Origin: PVC group bacterium
GTDB taxonomy: Bacteria > Verrucomicrobiota > Kiritimatiellia > SS1-B-03-39 > UBA6053
Direction: 5' to 3'
Length of the DNA: 33,212 bases
Assembly (NCBI GenBank): GCA_003565035.1
Contig: PXDP01000189.1
Span: 1-33,212 of the forward strand
In this document: positions 26,314 through 33,212 of the stretch, piece after piece
Layout: each line of letters begins with the position of its first letter
Position numbering within the stretch: the stretch's first letter is position 1
Position numbers and translations under genes: made by a program
Notes under the pieces: generated by a model
Databases searched by the model: none
What the model saw: only the letters and a program-made list of their open reading frames with translations
What the model was told of the DNA's origin: nothing

Positions 26314-26889
26314 ATGGATATATATCAAGAAAGATATTTAAAACATCAACATAATAAAACAACTAATATGTATAAATTCATTGGAGAAGAGAAACTACAT
26401 TACACTCCTCAAGAAATAGACACACTATTTAAAATACTTAATAACAGAAGAAGTCAACGAAACTTTACTAAACAAAATATAAAACTTGATGTGTTAAAAA
26501 CAATAGAGCAAAGTATTGCTTTAAACCCCTCTAGCTGTAATCGAAAAAGTATTTATGGTGTGTGGATTACACCAGAAGGAATAGATCAGTATCTAGTAGG
26601 AGCTAAAGTATGGGCACCTAAAGCTAACAGTATACTATTATTATTCGCAGCAAAGGAGGCTTATAAAAGTCCTAATGAAAAAGCTTTTATGCCTTATCTA
26701 GATGGAGGCTTCGTAGCGCAAACATTATATTTAGTATGTGAAGTATTGGGTATAGGTGCTTGTTTTATAAACCCTAACCTTGTTAAAGAAAATGCTGAAG
26801 AGTTTACATTAATGTATGGTGAAGATTATTTTGTAGGAGCTTTTGCTTTAGGTAACTATGATTATAAAGCAAAGAACCCAAACCTTTAA
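26314..26889 (+). CDS. nitroreductase-fold (FMN-type) protein
   Basis: LNNRRSQRNFTKQ..., NPSSCNRKSIYGVWI, and DGGFVAQTLYLVCEVLGIGACFINP match the nitroreductase-family pattern. Confidence 0.8.
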   Translation: MDIYQERYLKHQHNKTTNMYKFIGEEKLHYTPQEIDTLFKILNNRRSQRNFTKQNIKLDVLKTIEQSIALNPSSCNRKSIYGVWITPEGIDQYLVGAKVWAPKANSILLLFAAKEAYKSPNEKAFMPYLDGGFVAQTLYLVCEVLGIGACFINPNLVKENAEEFTLMYGEDYFVGAFALGNYDYKAKNPNL

Positions 26890-26902
26890 AGGAGGATTAT
26901 TT

Positions 26903-27739
26903 GTGAAAGATATAACTGTTTATACCATTGTATATAACAAATACGGTAAGTTTATAAAAAAATGGGTGAAGATGTTAAAAAAACAAACTGTTGTACCTAA
27001 TATACTTATAGTTTTAGGACACGATCATGGTGCCGATTTAGATTGGTTAAAGAAAAACAACCTTAATTATATATACTACGATAGTGATAACATGGGGAAA
27101 CTAAGAAACATAGGCCTACAAGAAATAAAAACCACTTGGTGGTTATATTTTTCAGTCGATGATTTATTATATCCTCACGCGTGTGCTGAAATAGTAAATA
27201 CTAACGCACCGGCTATATCTATATTATTTGATGTAGAGTCACCTGAAAAAGTAATATCTTACGAACAGCTATCACCTTGTTTTCAATCTTTAAAAGATCT
27301 AAGCGAGTGGAAAAAATTTAAATGGGGAGGATATATAGCTCTTAAAAACAAAGATATTAAGTTTAGAGAAGATGTAGAAGTACCTAATATGCTATACCAC
27401 TTAGATCTATTTAAAGCGGGGATAAAACCCGTGTTTAGTAAATCAAGCTTAGGCTTACACCAACGAAGATTAGACTCTCATCACTATAAATCAGAAAAAA
27501 ATGGTTCGCGTATACCCATACAAAAAACAATTTCTAAAGAAATATCTAATTATTTAAATAAAACCTTAGGTAATAATCTAAAAAGATTAGTGTGTATCAA
27601 ATCCTATAAAGACCTTGAGACAAATAGAATTATAGCTAAAGGCCAAATAATAAACTTAGCTTATAAAAGATCTCGAAAACCTCTCACGCTATTTAGAAAA
27701 AAAGAACTAATAGATAAAGGAAAAGCTAAAATTGTCTAG
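26903..27739 (+). CDS. glycosyltransferase family 2-like protein
   Basis: Start re-assigned to GTG 26903 with AAAGGAGG upstream. VYTIVYNKYGKFIKKWVKMLKKQTV, NMGKLRNIGLQEIKTTWWLYFSVDDLLYPHA (acidic DD after a hydrophobic strand) fit a GT-A fold. Confidence 0.7.
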   Translation: MKDITVYTIVYNKYGKFIKKWVKMLKKQTVVPNILIVLGHDHGADLDWLKKNNLNYIYYDSDNMGKLRNIGLQEIKTTWWLYFSVDDLLYPHACAEIVNTNAPAISILFDVESPEKVISYEQLSPCFQSLKDLSEWKKFKWGGYIALKNKDIKFREDVEVPNMLYHLDLFKAGIKPVFSKSSLGLHQRRLDSHHYKSEKNGSRIPIQKTISKEISNYLNKTLGNNLKRLVCIKSYKDLETNRIIAKGQIINLAYKRSRKPLTLFRKKELIDKGKAKIV

Positions 27740-27758
27740 TCGACTAGACAGTTTTTTT
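27733..27758 (+). terminator. rho-independent terminator overlapping the GT stop codon
   Basis: Perfect palindrome TGTCTAGTCGACTAGACA followed by G and T7; stop TAG lies in the stem. Confidence 0.85.
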
Positions 27759-27759
27759 A

Positions 27760-27768
27760 TGCTATAAT
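27760..27768 (+). promoter_or_regulatory. extended -10 promoter TGCTATAAT
   Basis: Immediately after the terminator T-tract and upstream of the 27786 ORF; TCGACT at N17 as a possible -35. Confidence 0.6.
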
Positions 27769-27785
27769 AATTAAAGAGGTGGACT

Positions 27786-28160
27786 ATGAACGAAATACTT
27801 AGGTTTTACAAGGAGCTTCGGCTTGTCAATATAGGAAATATTTCCACTAGATTACTACGAGAAACTAATGGGGATACTTTTCTAGCTTATAATATTTTAA
27901 GAGACACCTACGAAGTACACTCTATTAATTCCTTTAAACATAATAGGATGTCGTGTAATGGAGTAATAGAAGTAGAAAATATTAACCAGGAGTTAATTGA
28001 AAATATTAAAGTAAACAATATTAAAAAGTTCGGAGACCAAATCCTTTCTAGACGAGAATACTTGGAAAATTTACTAGACCAACATGATAATTTTAAAGAA
28101 GAGCAACTGTATAAAAAAGGACATAAAATGATTAAACAATCATTAGGGAGGGAAATATAA
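27786..28160 (+). CDS. hypothetical protein (124 aa)
   Basis: Supplied ORF with AAAGAGG SD, head-completion region. Confidence 0.75.
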   Translation: MNEILRFYKELRLVNIGNISTRLLRETNGDTFLAYNILRDTYEVHSINSFKHNRMSCNGVIEVENINQELIENIKVNNIKKFGDQILSRREYLENLLDQHDNFKEEQLYKKGHKMIKQSLGREI

Positions 28161-28928
28161 ATGACATTAAAAGATTTATATATTAGAGTTAAAGATTCTA
28201 CTGGCTTAGAAGTTCTTACTGTTAGTGATATGTATACTATGTATCAAAACTGTGCTGCTGATTTAACAAGCAGGGGCTACAGAGAATTTGCAGAGCTTAC
28301 ATACACAGCCAACGAAGAAGACGAGCATACATTTGAAAAAGTTACAGACAATAAATATGTTCTAACATTATTTCCAACAGCTAAAAAAGTATTATACATT
28401 AAAATAAAAACTAGCTTAGGAATAATTAAAGCGTATAGACGACCATTAACAGATCCATATATAGATAGCTTAGCATCAGGAAACTCTACGAGATATAACT
28501 TCTCGGCGCATAATAACATTCAAGCTATATACTATATTAAAAACAATGTGTGTTATGTTGAATATGTACAGAATGTTGTAGCTGAAGAAATTACAGTGGG
28601 TTTATATAAACGTATAGATAGTAATATTGTACCTACAAGCTTCGATTATCTAGATCCTGAAAGCGGAGAGACTATAACTAGTACGGATGTATACCAAACA
28701 GCTATATTAGAGACAATAGAGTTACCAATAAGGGAAGAACTACAAGACGTGTTTACACTTTTTGGAATTTATTATTCTTATAACAAAAGATTAAAAGAAG
28801 AAGCTATGATTAACAGACACCTTAACAACTATAAATATTTAGTAGAGGATTTACTGCACGAATTAAATTATGAAGACGTATATAATGAAGAAGAAAGTGT
28901 GATTGCTACAGATAACCTGGATTCCTAA
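28161..28928 (+). CDS. putative head-tail connector / neck protein
   Basis: 255 aa, position between MCP and nozzle-like gene; no diagnostic motif recognised. Confidence 0.55.
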   Translation: MTLKDLYIRVKDSTGLEVLTVSDMYTMYQNCAADLTSRGYREFAELTYTANEEDEHTFEKVTDNKYVLTLFPTAKKVLYIKIKTSLGIIKAYRRPLTDPYIDSLASGNSTRYNFSAHNNIQAIYYIKNNVCYVEYVQNVVAEEITVGLYKRIDSNIVPTSFDYLDPESGETITSTDVYQTAILETIELPIREELQDVFTLFGIYYSYNKRLKEEAMINRHLNNYKYLVEDLLHELNYEDVYNEEESVIATDNLDS

Positions 28929-28940
28929 GGGGGTATTTAT

Positions 28941-31547
28941 ATGGCAAGAATAGAGAAAGACAATATACGATTATACGATGAACCCATTACTTATGGATCT
29001 TTTACTGGAGGAATAAACAATACTCCTTCAAATGAAAAGATGAGCATCAATGAATTAAAAGATGCTATTAATTGGCATTATAACGAGGGTATATTAGAAA
29101 GACGATTAGGTGCTAAAGTATTAGCTACCTTAGATAACTTATTTGATCAAGAAACTTTTGAAGATCTTAACGTTAGTAACTTTCAAAGTGTTTCTATTTA
29201 TGGAGTTGGGGATAACATTTATGTCATCATGATGATTGATGGCAGAATTTTTTATGCCCAAGTATCTACAGATATTACTTACGCATTAGATGTAGACCCT
29301 CAGAATTTAACTGTCTATGAAATAACTATAGATGTACCCGCAGCTAAAGTAGCTGTAGATACCGGAGCAGGTGTATATAATATAACAGGTAGTAAAGAGA
29401 ATGAATTTGAGGGATTAGTTTTATATACAGATGCCGATGAAATACCCGAAGCACATAATGGGTATGTTTTGAAAATAGATTCTGAATATAAATTAATATT
29501 ACAAAACAAGAATTTAACCGAGGGTGTGGGTATTAATGATGAGTTTTATCTAGCCTCGGGTACACGAATTATAAAAATATATGAAGAGGATGATGTTTTA
29601 AAAGGTGTAGTACTACCTCCAAAAACACCAAGCGGTGGGGAGTATTATAATATAGGCTTAAACAGATTAAGTCCCTACCCACTAACCCTTATAAAAGAAG
29701 TGTTTGATGCGTCGCACCCATTCATAAGTGCGATTGTAACAGATAATTTAAATATTTTAAACGCTGCTGAGGATTTAAGTTTTGAAGCAATACTAGACTA
29801 CCCTTCTGGTAAGACAGCAAACGATTATTATTTTAAGTGGGAATTTATGAGGCTTAATAGTGCTGACGTACCACAAACAGAGTGGATAGCTATCAACAAT
29901 GGAAGCGCTAGACTCTTTAAAACAGCTGGCTCTAAGGGTTTAAAGAAATTAACAGGAGTAGATGCTGCTTCTTTTGGAGCTTCTGTAGGAGATAAAATTA
30001 AAATAAGATGTACATTTACAGAAGACTTTGAACGTGTATCTACCATTGATACAAGTATACAAACAGAGCGTGTACTAGAAGATGTTTATAAAAACTCTAA
30101 CAGCTCTGGCGGACTTACTATAACAACCGATACCGATTATAAGAAAGATCCCCTACAAAGTTTTGGGGCAACTTTCATTACACTAAGTATAGTAGCAGAT
30201 ATACCAGCAGCTCTACCCGACGATAAATTTCTTAGGATTCACTCATGTAGAAAAGTTATAGCTGATGGATACAACTTAATGTTTTATGATGATAAAGATA
30301 ATACTGGCGACTGGTATAAGTGTGTTGTAAAACAATATGATTATATAGCAGATAAAGGTAACTTAAATTTTCAAACTAATAAAAACGAAAGACTTATTAA
30401 AGTTATAGGCTTTGAAGGGAACATAATAGCTTTTGGATATAATGATCAGATAGGTGGAAACATTAGTATCGTCAAAGGTAATGGTGATGACGTTGATACT
30501 GGTGATGGTTATTACTCTCCCTATAGAAGAACAATAGGACACACAGAAATATCTACTGATCACCCTAATAGTGTACAAGTTATTGAAAACAATTTAATTT
30601 TTAAATTTAAAGACAATTTTTATATAACAAACTCTAATCAATTAGACTCAGAGCGTATTCAACTACAGTGTGTAAATGATAAACTAAAACACTATACGTG
30701 GATCAAAGCCTCAACAGAAGAGTTTGATGAGATGACTATGCCACAAATGCCTAACGTTTATAATAATAATTTATTCCCCAACACTCCATATGAGCGTAGA
30801 CTATATACTGAAGTTACAGAAGATTACTATGGGGTTATTTACCCTGCGCAAAATCTAAGATGGAAGATGTATTTTAAACTACCTATTAGATATGAGGACG
30901 ACCCTAAAACATACTTCCCTTGGATAAGAGATGTTAGCGATAAAGCATTTAATATTATTGGAAGGATATATATACAAGGATTAAGTACTATGGTTACATC
31001 TACAGGAGAAATTATAAACTTTACAGATAACACTTACCAGGATCTAGGGGTAGATGGATACCCATCTATTATTGAAACAAAAGCTTTTGATCTAAACTAT
31101 CCTAAGTTTATAAAATTCTTGCGAAATCTAAATATATACTACTATAGAGATTTTTCTCAAGAATTTACACTAACAGTACATTTAAAAAACGAACATGGTG
31201 TTGATGTATATGGTACTAAGTATACAGCTTCACATGAATATCAAGAGGATGAAGAACAAAACACCACAATAGATAGAATAAACTACAGCCCTACAGAAGC
31301 TATTGATCAAGAATTATTAATAGCAGGGCAGACAAGTTTAGGAGAAGCTATTTTAGGAGACCAACCAAGCTATATATCAAAAGTTTTTACTCCTATCAAC
31401 ATGATACCGTTCTTATCGGTATCAGTTAGACTACACATAGGTGACACTACAAATGTTATATTAGGATCATTAGGGTTTAATTTTGTAACTGGAGGATTAC
31501 CAGATATTTCAATGGGTAATTATTATCCAGACATCATTAAATTATAA
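28941..31547 (+). CDS. putative tail nozzle / stabilisation-type structural protein
   Basis: N-terminus [42 protein letters not shown] matches the GGxN...NEL.dA.N...G.LerR.G pattern common in podoviral nozzle/stabilisation proteins. Confidence 0.65.
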   Translation: MARIEKDNIRLYDEPITYGSFTGGINNTPSNEKMSINELKDAINWHYNEGILERRLGAKVLATLDNLFDQETFEDLNVSNFQSVSIYGVGDNIYVIMMIDGRIFYAQVSTDITYALDVDPQNLTVYEITIDVPAAKVAVDTGAGVYNITGSKENEFEGLVLYTDADEIPEAHNGYVLKIDSEYKLILQNKNLTEGVGINDEFYLASGTRIIKIYEEDDVLKGVVLPPKTPSGGEYYNIGLNRLSPYPLTLIKEVFDASHPFISAIVTDNLNILNAAEDLSFEAILDYPSGKTANDYYFKWEFMRLNSADVPQTEWIAINNGSARLFKTAGSKGLKKLTGVDAASFGASVGDKIKIRCTFTEDFERVSTIDTSIQTERVLEDVYKNSNSSGGLTITTDTDYKKDPLQSFGATFITLSIVADIPAALPDDKFLRIHSCRKVIADGYNLMFYDDKDNTGDWYKCVVKQYDYIADKGNLNFQTNKNERLIKVIGFEGNIIAFGYNDQIGGNISIVKGNGDDVDTGDGYYSPYRRTIGHTEISTDHPNSVQVIENNLIFKFKDNFYITNSNQLDSERIQLQCVNDKLKHYTWIKASTEEFDEMTMPQMPNVYNNNLFPNTPYERRLYTEVTEDYYGVIYPAQNLRWKMYFKLPIRYEDDPKTYFPWIRDVSDKAFNIIGRIYIQGLSTMVTSTGEIINFTDNTYQDLGVDGYPSIIETKAFDLNYPKFIKFLRNLNIYYYRDFSQEFTLTVHLKNEHGVDVYGTKYTASHEYQEDEEQNTTIDRINYSPTEAIDQELLIAGQTSLGEAILGDQPSYISKVFTPINMIPFLSVSVRLHIGDTTNVILGSLGFNFVTGGLPDISMGNYYPDIIKL

Positions 31548-31558
31548 GGAGGGTTACA

Positions 31559-33212
<1,654 letters not shown>

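Noticed and set aside
26858-26902. ATG at 26858 as start of the glycosyltransferase-like gene
   Set aside because: It lies inside the upstream gene without an SD; GTG at 26903 has a consensus AAAGGAGG at the right distance and gives a normal GT N-terminus.

Overview
The window is part of a tailed-phage genome, probably a podovirus. Very strong AAGGAGG Shine-Dalgarno sequences and extended -10 promoters (TGNTATAAT) suggest a Firmicutes host. It has two arms. (1) Positions 1-4670 are a minus-strand arm of very small genes. It includes several tiny membrane peptides, a run of paralogous ~90-aa proteins, a hairpin-dense non-coding stretch (2041-2398) and repeat-rich intergenic DNA. (2) Positions 5023-33212 are a plus-strand arm. 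It contains one giant 4,995-aa gene, TerL, two small ORFs, portal, probable scaffold, major capsid protein, a nitroreductase-like plus glycosyltransferase-like cassette bracketed by two terminators, neck/connector-like and nozzle/stabilisation-like genes, and a collagen-like fibre gene truncated by the window end. The main finding is the giant ORF. It carries a DEDDh (DnaQ-like) exonuclease motif set. About 400 aa downstream is an RNA-polymerase beta'-like catalytic motif (HP-x8-DFDGD). Further downstream is a weaker beta-like segment (VAPKG..EKLL...KADIIRD...VGNK). Hydrophobic Gly/Ala-rich segments lie near both termini. My hypothesis is a virion-packaged, ejected, single-chain double-psi-beta-barrel RNA polymerase fused to an exonuclease. 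All homology calls are by eye; no searches were run.
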